Positions 17,584 through 27,139 are shown, counted from the stretch's first letter. The stretch: 64,000 nucleotides of DNA from Allobosea sp. LC85 (GCF_000735605.1 NZ_JPKG01000024.1:1-64000), one strand, 5' to 3'. Translations and numbers: made by a program. The notes: generated by a model not told the origin, from the sequence alone.

Positions 17584-18132
17584 GTGACCGTGGACGTAGG
17601 GGCTCGCCTCAGATTTATTCGACAGAAATACAATTTATCGCAACGCACCCTCGCAAGACGCGTTGGCATAGCCAATTCTTCAATATCACTGATCGAGTCG
17701 AATTCCATTAGCCCATCTGTTGGAGTCTTAAAGCGAATTCTCGACGGAATTCCAATTGGACTCAGCGAATTCTTCTCATTTGAGCCTGACAGGCCGCAAC
17801 AGACCTTCTACCAAGCCAGTGAATTGGTTGAGATTGGTAAGGGCGGGATTTCGTACCGACAAGTGGGCGAGAGCCTGTTCGGTCGAGCGCTTCAAATCCT
17901 GAAAGAACGCTACGAACCAGGGACCGACACAGGTCGGGTGTTGCTCGCTCATGATGGCGAAGAGGGCGGCATCATTCTGACTGGCCGCCTGGAGGTCACG
18001 GTAGAGGATCAGCGCCGAATACTAGGACCCGGTGATGCCTATTATTTCGATAGCCGAAGGCCGCATCGTTTCAGATGCGTGGGACCGGTTGCTTGTGAAG
18101 TCGTAAGCGCCTGCACGCCGCCATCGTTTTAA
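17584..18132 (+). CDS. XRE-family regulator with C-terminal cupin domain (PuuR-like)
   Basis: This 182-residue protein has an N-terminal helix-turn-helix (about 5-60, with LSQRTLARRVGIANSSISLIES) and a C-terminal cupin (about 110-175, with the GDAYYFDSRRPHRF segment). Such regulators bind small amines, amino acids or their derivatives through the cupin and usually control neighbouring catabolic genes. The GTG start has GGGAGGAG 6 bases upstream. Codon use is less GC-biased than its neighbours (many ATT, AAT and TTA codons), hinting at different ancestry. The divergent aminotransferase is the obvious target. Confidence 0.85.
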   Translation: MTVDVGARLRFIRQKYNLSQRTLARRVGIANSSISLIESNSISPSVGVLKRILDGIPIGLSEFFSFEPDRPQQTFYQASELVEIGKGGISYRQVGESLFGRALQILKERYEPGTDTGRVLLAHDGEEGGIILTGRLEVTVEDQRRILGPGDAYYFDSRRPHRFRCVGPVACEVVSACTPPSF

Positions 18133-18173
18133 CCAAGCGACGTTCGCTCTCAATCCCGGATGCTTCAGCACTC

Positions 18174-18623
18174 GTGATTCCTGCCGACAAGAGATTGTAC
18201 CTGCTGGGTGAGCTCGACGCTTCGGTCACGGTCTTCGACTACGATCCGGAACAGGGCGCGCTCAACGCCACGCAGGTCGTCACCATGCTGCCCGCCGGCT
18301 TCGGTGGAAAGCCTTGGGGCGCCGATATCCAGATTACGCCGGACGGCCGCTTTCTTTATGGCTCCGAGCGGAACAGCTCGTCATTGGCGAGCTTCGCGGT
18401 CGAGCGAGACGGCAAATTGCGACCGCTGCAGCATATCCCGACCGAGACCCAGCCTCGCGGCTTCGGCATCGACCCGACCGGGCGCTACCTGGTGGTATTG
18501 GGACAGTTGACAGACCACGCTACGGTTTATGCGATCGATGGCGGAAGCGGCGGGCTCAGTGTGACCGACCGGGTCGAGGTGGGGAACAGCCCGGATTGGG
18601 TAGAGATGGTCGAGTTGGCTTGA
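18174..18623 (+). pseudogene. Beta-propeller lactonase (6-phosphogluconolactonase-like), 5'-truncated
   Basis: The 149 codons match the C-terminal part of a seven-bladed YbhE-type lactonase: repeated ADIQITPDGRFLYGSER and GFGIDPTGRYLVV blade motifs and the terminal GNSPDWVEMVE. Intact members are about 340-390 residues, so more than half of the propeller is missing. The recognisable sequence starts right after the XRE-cupin gene, suggesting the 5' part was lost when this region was rearranged. Confidence 0.7.
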
Positions 18624-18880
18624 GATCAGCCAGGAGAAAGGGCGGGGTCCATCCGGTCAAACCCGGCGGCCAACGATTTCCAAATTCTTGCGCCGAACGA
18701 TTCCGATCGGCTCCGCTGACCCGGTCATCGACAAGAAGGCGGCACGTACCCCTGGGGATCGTGGATTGGAAGGGGGCATCGATGGGGGGAGCCGGCCGAT
18801 GGTCGAAGCGTCCTAGACTATTGTTGTATTGCTGAATCAGCGCGGTATCAGCCGATGATCGGTCAGGACCGGAGGGTGGA

Positions 18881-19999
18881 ATGAGCGATCCACGAGAGCA
18901 TCAGCTCATCGATGCCGTATACGAGGCAGCCGTTGTGCCAAGCCTCTGGCCTTCCGTGCTCGCCAAATTCGCCGATATCTGCAGCGCAAAGGACGCGGTG
19001 CTTTGCACCGTCCGGGGCGACGAGATGCGCTTCATCAACTCCTCGCCCGCCTTTGAACAGCTCTGGCTCGATTTTCTCAGCCTCTATCCCGGAGCCTCCA
19101 ACGAGCGGACCAAACGCCTGATGGCGCTGCAACACCCCGGTTTCGCAACCGATGCCGACGTCTTCACCATGCAGGAGATGGCGCAGGACCCGATCTATCG
19201 CGATTTCTTCATCCCGCGTGGCTATGGCTTCGGCGTCGCGACCGCGATCGAGGTTCCGAGCGGCGACACCATCATCGTCCATGCCGAACGCGACTATGCA
19301 TCGGGCCCGGTCGGACGCGATCTCGTCGCGCAGGTCGACCGCACGCGTTCCCATTTTGCCCGCGCCGGCATTCTGGCTGCGCGGCTCGACATGGAGCGTG
19401 CCCGAACCATTGCGCACGCGCTTGAGATGATCGGCCTGCCTGCGGCCGTGCTCGGATGGCGCGGGAGGGCCCTTGCGGCGAATTCGCTCCTGGTCAACTT
19501 GATGCCGGATGTCGCGCAGGACCGCCCATCCCGACTGGCGCTCGCCAATCCTTCTGCGGACCGCTTGTTCCTCCAGGCTTTCGCGGCCCTGGGCAAAGAG
19601 CCGCACGATGCCGCCGTCCGCTCGATTCCGATTGCGGCCGAGCGCGATAATCCGCCCTTCATCGCGCATCTCGTGCCGGTGACCGGGGCTGGCCACGACG
19701 TGCTCTCGCAAGCCCATGCCATTCTGGTCGTGACGCCGGTCGTCCCCGGAGAGGTTCCGACCGCTTCGGTCATCCAGGGTCTGTTCGACCTGACGCCGGC
19801 GGAGGCGAAGCTGGCCGCCTTGATCGCCGCCGGAAGCCGCCCCCGCGATGCCGCACTCGCCCTCGGCATCGGAGAGGAAACCGTTCGGACAACTCTGAAA
19901 CGGGTCTTCGCGAAAACGGGCCTCGAACGCCAAGCCGATCTGGTCGGGCTGCTGCAGGGCGCCAGCCTCGGTGGACGAGGTCTTCGCACCCAGCCGTAA
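18881..19999 (+). CDS. LuxR-family transcriptional regulator
   Basis: This 372-residue protein ends in a LuxR-type helix-turn-helix: LTPAEAKLAALIAAGSRPRD followed by ALGIGEETVRTTLKRVFAKTG (about residues 305-360). The preceding 300 residues look like sensory domains but show no named signature I can fix by eye. The start has GGAGG about 8 bases upstream of ATG. No partner gene adjoins it: the lactonase remnant lies upstream and the convergent HxlR gene downstream, so its targets are unknown. Confidence 0.8.
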   Translation: MSDPREHQLIDAVYEAAVVPSLWPSVLAKFADICSAKDAVLCTVRGDEMRFINSSPAFEQLWLDFLSLYPGASNERTKRLMALQHPGFATDADVFTMQEMAQDPIYRDFFIPRGYGFGVATAIEVPSGDTIIVHAERDYASGPVGRDLVAQVDRTRSHFARAGILAARLDMERARTIAHALEMIGLPAAVLGWRGRALAANSLLVNLMPDVAQDRPSRLALANPSADRLFLQAFAALGKEPHDAAVRSIPIAAERDNPPFIAHLVPVTGAGHDVLSQAHAILVVTPVVPGEVPTASVIQGLFDLTPAEAKLAALIAAGSRPRDAALALGIGEETVRTTLKRVFAKTGLERQADLVGLLQGASLGGRGLRTQP

Positions 20000-20086
20000 G
20001 GTCTGAATTCCCCCAACGATGCTCTCGATTTGAACGGCAGGCGGCTCAAGGTGCCGACCTTGGCGCGGGCCCCTTCCGGCGGGTGT

Positions 20087-20449
20087 TTACTCGCCCGCCG
20101 AACTCCCCATGACCTGACGATGACGGGCAGAGGAAAAGGCCTCGCTCCGCCTCAGCTCGGCGTCGAGAGCTTGCCCTTCCTCAGTCAGGCTATATTCGAC
20201 ATGGCGGACATTCTCGCTCAAGTCGCAGCGGATGACGAAGCCCTTGCTCTCAAGTGACTTCAGCCGTGCGGAAAGGACGCGTGCAGAGATCGATCCGGGA
20301 AGGGCGCGACGAAGCTCCGCAAACCGCAGCGCGTTATTCTGCCCGAGAACCCAGACGATATGGCTCATCCATTCCTGGGCAAGGAATTTAAGCAAAGGTT
20401 CCACGCGGCATTTGCCATCGCCGACTTCAATTCTTTCAATCTTGTTCAT
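20087..20449 (-). CDS. HxlR-family winged-helix regulator
   Basis: This 120-residue single-domain protein has the HxlR pattern: EPLLKFLAQEWMSHIVWVL, then LRFAELRRALPGSISARVLSARLKSLES (winged helix) and SLTEEGQAL. Members respond to electrophiles, redox signals or small ligands and commonly repress the divergent operon. The gene faces the six-gene operon starting at 20545, and an inverted repeat lies 12 bases upstream of its start. The usual N-terminal cysteine is replaced by Cys14 in DGKCRVEPLL, close to the position used for thiol sensing in some members. Confidence 0.85.
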   Translation of the reverse strand: MNKIERIEVGDGKCRVEPLLKFLAQEWMSHIVWVLGQNNALRFAELRRALPGSISARVLSARLKSLESKGFVIRCDLSENVRHVEYSLTEEGQALDAELRRSEAFSSARHRQVMGSSAGE

Positions 20450-20461
20450 GACAAGCTCGTG

Positions 20462-20477
20462 GTATCCGTAAGGTTAC
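20462..20477. promoter_or_regulatory. Candidate HxlR operator
   Basis: Imperfect dyad GTATCC-GTAA-GGTTAC (one mismatch between arms) lies between the divergent HxlR gene and the isochorismatase-like gene, where autorepression and operon control would be expected. Confidence 0.35.
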
Positions 20478-20544
20478 TACTGGTCGAGGCTGTATTACAG
20501 CGCTAGCGTGCAGCCGTGTTCACTGCCGCGATGGAGGTTGGTTC

Positions 20545-21198
20545 ATGGCTCGCGCAACTCCGGTTCCAGGTAAACTGCTACTTTCCCCCCAGGATCACAC
20601 CTTGATCCTGATCGACTTTCAATCGCAAATGTCCTTCGCAACGAAGTCGATCGATGCCGTCGCGCTGCGCAACAACGCCGCTCTGGTTTCCCATGCCGCC
20701 GCCGGTTTCGGCGTTTCGACCATCCTGACCACCGTCGCCGAGAAAAGTTTTTCCGGGCCGATGTTCGACGAGATCACGACAGCATTCAACGGCCAGAAGC
20801 TGCTCGACCGCACTTCCATGAACACCTGGGAGGATGCCGCAGTGATCGCGCGCGTCAACGAGATCGGCAAGGGTCGCATCGTGCTTGCCGGCCTCTGGAC
20901 TTCGGTTTGCATCGTCGGCCCCGCGCTCTCGGCCATCGACCAGGGTTTTGAAGTTTACGTCATCACCGATGCTTGCGGAGACGTCTCCGAAGAGGCGCAT
21001 GAGCGGGCCGTGGAGCGGATGGTGCAGGCCGGCGCCCGCCCGATGACCGCGTTGCAATATCTGCTCGAGCTGCAGCGCGACTGGGCGCGGACTGACACCT
21101 ACGAGCTCACCACCGGCATCGCGAAGAAGTTCGGCGGGGCCTACGGGCTCGGCATCATCTACGCCAAGACCATGTTCGGCGCACAAGAGGGACATTGA
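20545..21198 (+). CDS. Isochorismatase-family cysteine hydrolase (YcaC-like)
   Basis: This 217-residue protein has the isochorismatase fold: [13 protein letters not shown] carries the catalytic Asp and [14 protein letters not shown] the nucleophilic Cys. YcaC-like members are hydrolases without a settled substrate. The C-terminus ([16 protein letters not shown]) is the family extension. It is first gene of a co-directional operon and ends 2 bases before the alpha/beta hydrolase ATG. The start has GGAGG upstream. Confidence 0.85.
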   Translation: MARATPVPGKLLLSPQDHTLILIDFQSQMSFATKSIDAVALRNNAALVSHAAAGFGVSTILTTVAEKSFSGPMFDEITTAFNGQKLLDRTSMNTWEDAAVIARVNEIGKGRIVLAGLWTSVCIVGPALSAIDQGFEVYVITDACGDVSEEAHERAVERMVQAGARPMTALQYLLELQRDWARTDTYELTTGIAKKFGGAYGLGIIYAKTMFGAQEGH

Positions 21199-21200
21199 TC

Positions 21201-22031
21201 ATGCCCAAGGTCACCACAAAGGACGGTCTCGAGATCTTCTTCAAGGACTGGGGTCCGAAGGACGCGCAGCCCATTGTCTTCCACCATGGCTGGCCACTCA
21301 GTTCAGACGACTGGGACGCGCAGATGCTGTTCTTCCTTGCGAAAGGCTACCGCGTCGTTGCCCATGACCGGCGCGGCCATGGCCGTTCGACCCAGACCGG
21401 AGACGGCCATGACATGGACCATTACGCCGCCGACGCCGCGGCAGTGGTCGAGCATCTCGACCTGCGAAACACCGTCCATGTCGGCCATTCGACCGGCGGC
21501 GGCGAGGCGCTGCACTACACCGTCCGCCACGGCAAGGGCCGCGTCGCCAAGCTGGTGCTGATCGGCGCGGTGCCGCCACTGATGCTGAAGACCGCGGCCA
21601 ATCCGGGCGGCCTGCCGATCGAGGTCTTCGACGGCTTCCGGCAGGCGCTCGCCGCCAATCGCGCGCAATTCTTCCTCGATGTGCCGAGCGGGCCCTTCTA
21701 CGGGTACAATCGCCCGGGTGCGAAACCGTCGCAGGGCATCATCGAGAATTGGTGGCGCCAGGGCATGATGGGGGGCGCCAAGGCGCATTACGACGGCATC
21801 AAGGCCTTCTCGGAGACCGATTTCACCGAGGACCTGAAGGCGGTCGAGGTGCCGACGCTGGTGATGCATGGCGATGACGACCAGATCGTGCCGATCGCCG
21901 ATGCGGCGCTGATCTCGATCAAGCTGCTGAAGCACGGCACGCTCAAGGTCTACGAGAAGCTCCCGCACGGGCTGTGCACGACCCATCCAGAGTTGGTCAA
22001 CGCCGATCTGCTCGCCTTCGTGAAAGGCTGA
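21201..22031 (+). CDS. Alpha/beta hydrolase, non-heme chloroperoxidase/esterase type
   Basis: This 276-residue alpha/beta hydrolase has the cofactor-free haloperoxidase/arylesterase pattern: oxyanion segment [22 protein letters not shown], nucleophile elbow GHSTGGGE, the acid in [10 protein letters not shown] and catalytic His in [12 protein letters not shown]. Natural activities are ester or lactone hydrolysis or perhydrolysis. An in-frame TTG lies 6 bases earlier, but the ATG at 21201 fits the family start (MPKVTTKDG). It sits 2 bases after the isochorismatase stop. Confidence 0.87.
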   Translation: MPKVTTKDGLEIFFKDWGPKDAQPIVFHHGWPLSSDDWDAQMLFFLAKGYRVVAHDRRGHGRSTQTGDGHDMDHYAADAAAVVEHLDLRNTVHVGHSTGGGEALHYTVRHGKGRVAKLVLIGAVPPLMLKTAANPGGLPIEVFDGFRQALAANRAQFFLDVPSGPFYGYNRPGAKPSQGIIENWWRQGMMGGAKAHYDGIKAFSETDFTEDLKAVEVPTLVMHGDDDQIVPIADAALISIKLLKHGTLKVYEKLPHGLCTTHPELVNADLLAFVKG

Positions 22032-22064
22032 TTGTCGCGTCGCCAGAGCCCAAGGGAGGTCGAT

Positions 22065-22349
22065 ATGAAGCCCTATCTGCTGGCCTTGGCGGCCGGATTG
22101 CTGGTCGGCGTCATCTATAGCCTGCTCAATGTTCGCTCGCCGGCGCCGCCGGTGGTGGCGCTGGTCGGACTCCTCGGCATCCTGGCCGGGGAACAGATCG
22201 TACCGATCGCCAAGCGCGTCCTGACGGGCGAAGGGCTCAGCCTCGGCTGGATCAGGAGCGAATGCGGCGAGCATCTCTTCGGCGCCCTGCCCGCGCGCTC
22301 CGTCGAGAAGCAGACCGAACGCGACGATGTCGGAAGCAAGGCTTCATGA
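22065..22349 (+). CDS. XapX-domain membrane protein (DUF1427)
   Basis: This 94-residue protein has two membrane helices in its first 50 residues, with the XapX consensus: MKPYLLALAAGLLVGVIYSL followed by RSPAPPVVALVGLLGILAGE. A charged cytoplasmic tail follows, longer than in the minimal family. Function is unknown. AAGGGAGG lies 5 bases before the ATG. Its TGA overlaps the ATG of the amidohydrolase (ATGA), so the two are translationally coupled. Confidence 0.82.
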   Translation: MKPYLLALAAGLLVGVIYSLLNVRSPAPPVVALVGLLGILAGEQIVPIAKRVLTGEGLSLGWIRSECGEHLFGALPARSVEKQTERDDVGSKAS

Positions 22350-24313
22350 ACCCGACCCGCAGACAGACCACGCTCGGCGGCGCGGCCGGCGCGCTTTCGG
22401 CGCTGCTTGGCGGCCAGCCCGCCGCCCAGACTTCCCCCACAGGACAAGCCACCATGACCGCCGAGCTCCTCCTCGTGAACGGACGTTTCAGCACTCTTGA
22501 CCGCAGCAACCCCGATCCGCAGGCGGTCGCCATCGCCGGTGGCCGTTTCATCGGCGTCGGAGCGGAACAGGACATGCGCGCCCTGGCGGGCCCGACGACC
22601 AGGATCGTCGACCTCGGTGGCCGGCGTGCCATTCCGGGGCTGATCGACAGCCACATGCACATCATCCGCGGCGGGCTGAACTACAATATGGAGCTGCGCT
22701 GGGACGGTGTACGTTCGCTTGCTCAGGCGATGGAGATGCTGAATCGCCAGGTCGAGGTGACGCCGCCACCACAATGGGTGCGCGTCGTCGGCGGCTTCAC
22801 CGAGCACCAGTTTGCCGAGAAGCGCCTGCCGACGCTCGACGAGATCAACGCGATCGCCCCCGAGACGCCGGTCTTCATCCTGCATCTCTATGACCGCGCC
22901 CTGCTCAATGGCGCCGCCCTCCGTGCCGTCGGTTACGGCAAGGATACGCCCAATCCGCCAGGTGGCGAAATCCAGCGCGACGCAAACGGCAACCCGACCG
23001 GGCTGCTGATTGCCAAGCCCAACGCCAATATCCTCTATGCCACCTTGGCGAAGGGGCCCAAGCTCCCGCCCGAGTACCAGCTCAACTCGACGCGCCATTT
23101 CATGCACGAGATGAACCGGCTCGGCGTGACCAGCATCATCGATGCCGGCGGCGGCTTCCAGAACTATCCTGATGACTACGCGATCATCGAAAAGCTGCAT
23201 GCCGCAGGCGAACTGACCCTGCGGCTCGCCTATAATCTCTTCACGCAGAAGCCGAAGGAAGAACTCGCGGATTTCGCGGGCTGGGCCAGCCAGGTAAAGC
23301 CCGGCCAGGGCGATGATCTCTATCGCCATAACGGCGCCGGAGAGATGCTGGTCTATTCGGCCGCCGATTTCGAGGATTTCAGGGTCGAGCGGCCGGACAT
23401 GCCCTCCACCATGGAAGGCGATCTCGAACCCGTGGTGCGGCTGCTCGCGGAGAACCGCTGGCCCTGGCGCCTGCACGCGACCTATGACGAAACCATCACG
23501 CGCGCGCTCGACGTCTTCGAGAAGGTCAACCGCGACACGCCCTTGCAGGGGCTGCACTGGTTCTTCGACCATTGCGAGACGATCAGCGACCGCAACATCG
23601 ACCGCATCGCGGCGCTCGGCGGCGGCATCGCCGTGCAGCACCGGATGATGTTCCAGGGCGAGGATTTCGTCGAACGCTATGGCGCCAAGGCGGCCGAACG
23701 CACACCTCCGATCGCGCGGATGCTCGAGGCTGGCATTCCCGTCGGTGCCGGCACAGACGCCACGCGTGTCGCGAGCTATAACCCTTGGGTCTCGCTCGCC
23801 TGGCTCGTCACCGGCAAGACGCTGGGCGGCCTCAGGCTCTACCCGCAGCGCAACCTGCTCGACCGCGAAAGCGCGCTTCGACTCTGGACGCAGGCCAATA
23901 CCTGGTTCTCGACCGAGGAAGGCAAGAAGGGGCAGATCAAGGCCGGCCAGCTTGCCGATCTCGTCGTGCTCGATCGCGATTTCATGAACGTGCCGGAGGA
24001 CGAGATCCAGGACATCGAGAGCGTATTGACCCTGCTCGGCGGCAAACCGGTTCACGGCACAGGTGACTATGCCGGGCTTGCCCCGCCGCTGCCGCCGGCC
24101 ATGCCGGACTGGTCGCCGGTCAGGACCTTCGGCGGCTACCAGAAGCGCGCGGGCATGGATGACCGCAAGTATGCCTTCGCTGCCGCGTGTGGCTGCGCCA
24201 GCGCCTGCGGCGTCCATGGCCACGCTCACGCTTCGGCCTTGGCCGCAACCGTACCGGTGCGCGATGAGGGCTCATTCTGGGGGGCGCTTGGGTGCTCCTG
24301 CTGGGCTTTCTGA
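22346..24313 (+). CDS. YtcJ-type metal-dependent amidohydrolase
   Basis: This 655-residue protein is an amidohydrolase of the COG1574 (YtcJ) group with a TIM-barrel metal centre. IPGLIDSHMHI holds the first metal-binding His pair, and WFFDHCETISD and PVGAGTDATR hold later active-site residues. The N-terminus (NPTRRQTTLGGAAGALSALLGG) resembles a Tat signal without the full consensus. The C-terminus is unusual: an extension with CGCASACGVHGHAHA resembles a small metal-binding module. The substrate is unknown; related enzymes hydrolyse amides, cyclic ureas or formamides. It is in the middle of the HxlR-linked operon. Confidence 0.8.
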   Translation: MNPTRRQTTLGGAAGALSALLGGQPAAQTSPTGQATMTAELLLVNGRFSTLDRSNPDPQAVAIAGGRFIGVGAEQDMRALAGPTTRIVDLGGRRAIPGLIDSHMHIIRGGLNYNMELRWDGVRSLAQAMEMLNRQVEVTPPPQWVRVVGGFTEHQFAEKRLPTLDEINAIAPETPVFILHLYDRALLNGAALRAVGYGKDTPNPPGGEIQRDANGNPTGLLIAKPNANILYATLAKGPKLPPEYQLNSTRHFMHEMNRLGVTSIIDAGGGFQNYPDDYAIIEKLHAAGELTLRLAYNLFTQKPKEELADFAGWASQVKPGQGDDLYRHNGAGEMLVYSAADFEDFRVERPDMPSTMEGDLEPVVRLLAENRWPWRLHATYDETITRALDVFEKVNRDTPLQGLHWFFDHCETISDRNIDRIAALGGGIAVQHRMMFQGEDFVERYGAKAAERTPPIARMLEAGIPVGAGTDATRVASYNPWVSLAWLVTGKTLGGLRLYPQRNLLDRESALRLWTQANTWFSTEEGKKGQIKAGQLADLVVLDRDFMNVPEDEIQDIESVLTLLGGKPVHGTGDYAGLAPPLPPAMPDWSPVRTFGGYQKRAGMDDRKYAFAAACGCASACGVHGHAHASALAATVPVRDEGSFWGALGCSCWAF

Positions 24314-24345
24314 GGCGGCGGCTTCATCACAGGGAACCCGTGCAC

Positions 24346-24792
24346 ATGCCGGCCTCGTCTTTCACCACCTTGCAGCAAGCTGTCGAAGGACTGCTGAGCC
24401 AGTCCTGGCTGGCGCTGCTCGCCCGGATCGCGGTAGCCGCGCCGTTCCTGATCAGCGGTGTCGCCAAGCTCGCCGATTTTGGCGGCGCCGTCGGAGAGGT
24501 GCGTGGACTGACCGGTCTCGAACCCGCCGCACACTTCGCCGTGCTCGTCATCCTGACGCAACTCGGCGGCTCCGCATTGCTGATCGCCGGCGGCCGCTAC
24601 GCCTGGATCGGGGCGGCGGCACTGGCCGGCTTTACGGCTGTCGCGACGCTCTATGCCCATGCCTTCTGGCTGAAGCCCGCGGGCGAGCGCTTCCTACATC
24701 AGAACATCTTCTTCGAGCATGTCTCGATTGTCGGCGGGCTGGTGCTCCTGGCGGTGCTCTCCGCCCGTTTGGGCCGGGGAGCACAAGCCTGA
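24346..24792 (+). CDS. DoxX-family membrane protein
   Basis: This 148-residue protein has four membrane helices and the DoxX pattern: LLARIAVAAPFLISGVAKLADF, then FWLKPAGERFLHQNIFFEHVSIVGGLV. DoxX proteins are linked to redox and membrane thiol stress in several bacteria. Start choice is uncertain: a GTG at 24340 is nearer AGGGAA, and a GTG at 24292 lies inside the amidohydrolase. The stop overlaps the ATG of the following MFS gene by one base. Confidence 0.8.
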   Translation: MPASSFTTLQQAVEGLLSQSWLALLARIAVAAPFLISGVAKLADFGGAVGEVRGLTGLEPAAHFAVLVILTQLGGSALLIAGGRYAWIGAAALAGFTAVATLYAHAFWLKPAGERFLHQNIFFEHVSIVGGLVLLAVLSARLGRGAQA

Positions 24793-26426
24793 TGGCACAG
24801 GGGCCACACGATACTGCGCCTCGACCAACGTCTTCGGCCTTCTCGCCGCTGCGGCACTCCGTCTTCGCCGTACTCTGGGCAGCGACGGTCCTTGGCAATA
24901 TCGGCTCCTTCATGCGCGATGTCGCAAGCGGCTGGCTGGTCACCGATCTCTCCGGGTCGCCTTCGGCTGTCGCCATGATCCAGGTCGCCGGGACCTTGCC
25001 GATCTTCCTGCTCGCGATCCCGGCCGGCGTGCTCTCCGATATCGTCGATCGCTGGAAATTGCTGATCGGCGTCCAGTTGCTGCTGGGCTTCACCAGCGCT
25101 GTCCTGATGATGCTGGCACTGACCAACCGGCTGACGATCGAACTCCTGGTCGGGCTGACCTTCGTTGGCGGTGTCGGTGCGGCGCTGATGGGGCCGACCT
25201 GGCAATCGATCGTGCCCGAGCTCGTGCCGAAGGCCGAGCTGCGCAATGCCGTCGCGCTGAACTCGCTCGGCATCAACATTGCCCGTGCGATCGGCCCTGC
25301 CGCCGGCGGCACACTCCTGGCGGCCTTTGGCGCGGCCGTGACCTATGGCGCCGACGTCCTGAGCTATGTCTTCGTCGTCGCGGCACTGCTCTGGTGGCAA
25401 CGCCCTGCCGGCGCCGACGACGAACTGCGCGAGCATTTCGGCGGCGCCTTCAGGGCGGGGCTGCGTTACGCCCGCGCCAGCCGCGAGCTTCACCGGGTTC
25501 TTCTGCGTGCCGTCCTGTTCTTCGCAGGCGCCAGCGCCATTTGGGCGCTGCTGCCTCTCGTCGCCCGGCAGATGCTCGGCGGCGGCGCCGGTTTCTACGG
25601 CCTCCTTCTCGGAGCTGTGGGAGCTGGTGCAATCGCGGGTGCCATCGTGCTGCCGCGGATCCGGGCCCATCTCGATACCGACGGCATCATGCTCGGCGCC
25701 GCGCTCGTCACCGCCGCTGTCACGGCGGCACTGGCGGCGGTGCCACCGCAATGGCTTGCCATCCTCATGCTGCTCGTTCTGGGCGGCGCCTGGATCGCGG
25801 CGCCGACGACGTTGAACGGCACGGTGCAAGCCATCCTGCCAAACTGGGTGCGCGGGCGCGGTCTGGCGATCTACCTCACGATCTTCAACGGCGCCTCGGC
25901 GGCCGGAAGCCTGCTCTGGGGGCTTGTTGCCGAAGCAATCGGACTGCACGCGACCTTGCTCGTCGCAGCCCTCGCGCTCGCGCTGGTCGCCATGGCGGTC
26001 CTGCGCCTGCGGCTACCGGCGGGCGAGGCCGATCTCACCCCTTCCGCCCACTGGCCGGAACCGGCAATCGCCGATCCGGTCGAACATGACCGCGGCCCCG
26101 TCACCATCACGATCGAGTACCGCGTCGCTCGCGAAAACCGGGCGGCCTTCCTCGAGGCGGTGGCTCGGCTCGCGCCGGAGCGGCGCCGGGACGGCGCCTT
26201 CGTCTGGGGCATCAGCGAGGACGCCGCAGACCCCGACTGCATCCTCGAATGGTTCATGGTCGAATCCTGGGCGGAGCACCTGCGTCAGCACAAGCGCGTC
26301 TCGCAGGCCGATGCCGATATCCAGGCGGAGGTCACGAAATTCCATGCAGGCCCGGACAAGCCGGTCATCCGGCATTTCCTGGGATTGCAACCGCGCCCAG
26401 CTCCGTTTCGGGCCAATAACCACTAA
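24792..26426 (+). CDS. MFS transporter with C-terminal monooxygenase-like domain (MFS_3 family)
   Basis: The 544-residue protein has a twelve-helix MFS part (about 1-410) with the MFS_3/enterobactin-exporter look (LWAATVLGNIGSFMRDVASG and LRNAVALNSLGINIARAIGP). A soluble C-terminal domain of about 105 residues (VTITIEYRVARENRAAFLEA to VIRHFLGLQ) resembles an antibiotic-biosynthesis monooxygenase (dimeric ferredoxin-like) fold; this tail is a regular part of PF05977 proteins. It is the last gene of the operon and probably exports its substrate or product. Confidence 0.82.
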   Translation: MAQGPHDTAPRPTSSAFSPLRHSVFAVLWAATVLGNIGSFMRDVASGWLVTDLSGSPSAVAMIQVAGTLPIFLLAIPAGVLSDIVDRWKLLIGVQLLLGFTSAVLMMLALTNRLTIELLVGLTFVGGVGAALMGPTWQSIVPELVPKAELRNAVALNSLGINIARAIGPAAGGTLLAAFGAAVTYGADVLSYVFVVAALLWWQRPAGADDELREHFGGAFRAGLRYARASRELHRVLLRAVLFFAGASAIWALLPLVARQMLGGGAGFYGLLLGAVGAGAIAGAIVLPRIRAHLDTDGIMLGAALVTAAVTAALAAVPPQWLAILMLLVLGGAWIAAPTTLNGTVQAILPNWVRGRGLAIYLTIFNGASAAGSLLWGLVAEAIGLHATLLVAALALALVAMAVLRLRLPAGEADLTPSAHWPEPAIADPVEHDRGPVTITIEYRVARENRAAFLEAVARLAPERRRDGAFVWGISEDAADPDCILEWFMVESWAEHLRQHKRVSQADADIQAEVTKFHAGPDKPVIRHFLGLQPRPAPFRANNH

Positions 26427-26677
26427 CGAGCGCACCTGTTCAGGCACGTTCAACGCCGTGCCGGGAAGGTCATAGATCTCGCAGCTGAAGATACATCGAC
26501 GCTTGTACAAGTGATGGCTTGAATTCTGTCAGCGGCTTCGTCCATGATGACCTATGTCCGAAGACGCTGGGGTGTGATGTGGTACCGCAACACGACAGAG
26601 GCGAAGCGACTTTCCCGACAATTCTGCACCATTCCCATGGTGCGAGCCCTCCCAGAACAATTTCTCTTCGATCTGGA

Positions 26678-27139
26678 TTGCTGACCCGTCTGACCGCGGC
26701 GGCGATCGCGCTGGCCGCAGCGGGCTGCGCCGGAACCAGTGAGGATGCAGGCAGTCCCTCCGCCGGCCCTGCTGCCGGACCGAGCAGCATCCCCCGCGAG
26801 CGCCTGATCGGCAAATGGGGCATCGCCTCCTTCCACGCCGAGAAGGACCGCAAACGCACCGAGGCCCAAGCCAGGGCCCAGTGCAACATGCCGTACTCGA
26901 TTACCAAGGGACCGACCGACGGCGTCATGATGCATGTCGCCGACGATCCCAAGCTCTATGAGCTCAAGCTCAAGGGCGGACCGGGTGGCCGGAACTTTCT
27001 CGGCTTCGAGGCCGCCGCCGGCGACCCGCAGGATCGCGAGATCCTGTCCGCGACCGACAGGGAGCTGGTCGTGCGCTTCGTCGATCCCGACGCGCATCGC
27101 CGTTACGGAACCTTCATTTTCGTGCGCTGCGGAGCCTGA
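26678..27139 (+). CDS. Putative lipoprotein of unknown function
   Basis: The frame encodes a lipoprotein signal LTRLTAAAIALAAAGC with the lipobox cysteine, a proline/serine linker, and a domain of about 110 residues (GKWGIASFHAEKDRKRTEAQ to GTFIFVRCGA) with two cysteines. I do not recognise a named domain. The start is uncertain: the frame is open from 26519, but the TTG at 26678 gives a standard short signal peptide. It lies 29 bases before the L,D-transpeptidase ATG on the same strand, so an envelope-related role is plausible but only inferred. Confidence 0.55.
   Translation: MLTRLTAAAIALAAAGCAGTSEDAGSPSAGPAAGPSSIPRERLIGKWGIASFHAEKDRKRTEAQARAQCNMPYSITKGPTDGVMMHVADDPKLYELKLKGGPGGRNFLGFEAAAGDPQDREILSATDRELVVRFVDPDAHRRYGTFIFVRCGA

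Noticed and set aside
22115..24229. 704-codon open frame opposite the amidohydrolase
   Set aside because: Antisense shadow; the plus-strand product has the metal-binding motifs and operon overlaps.
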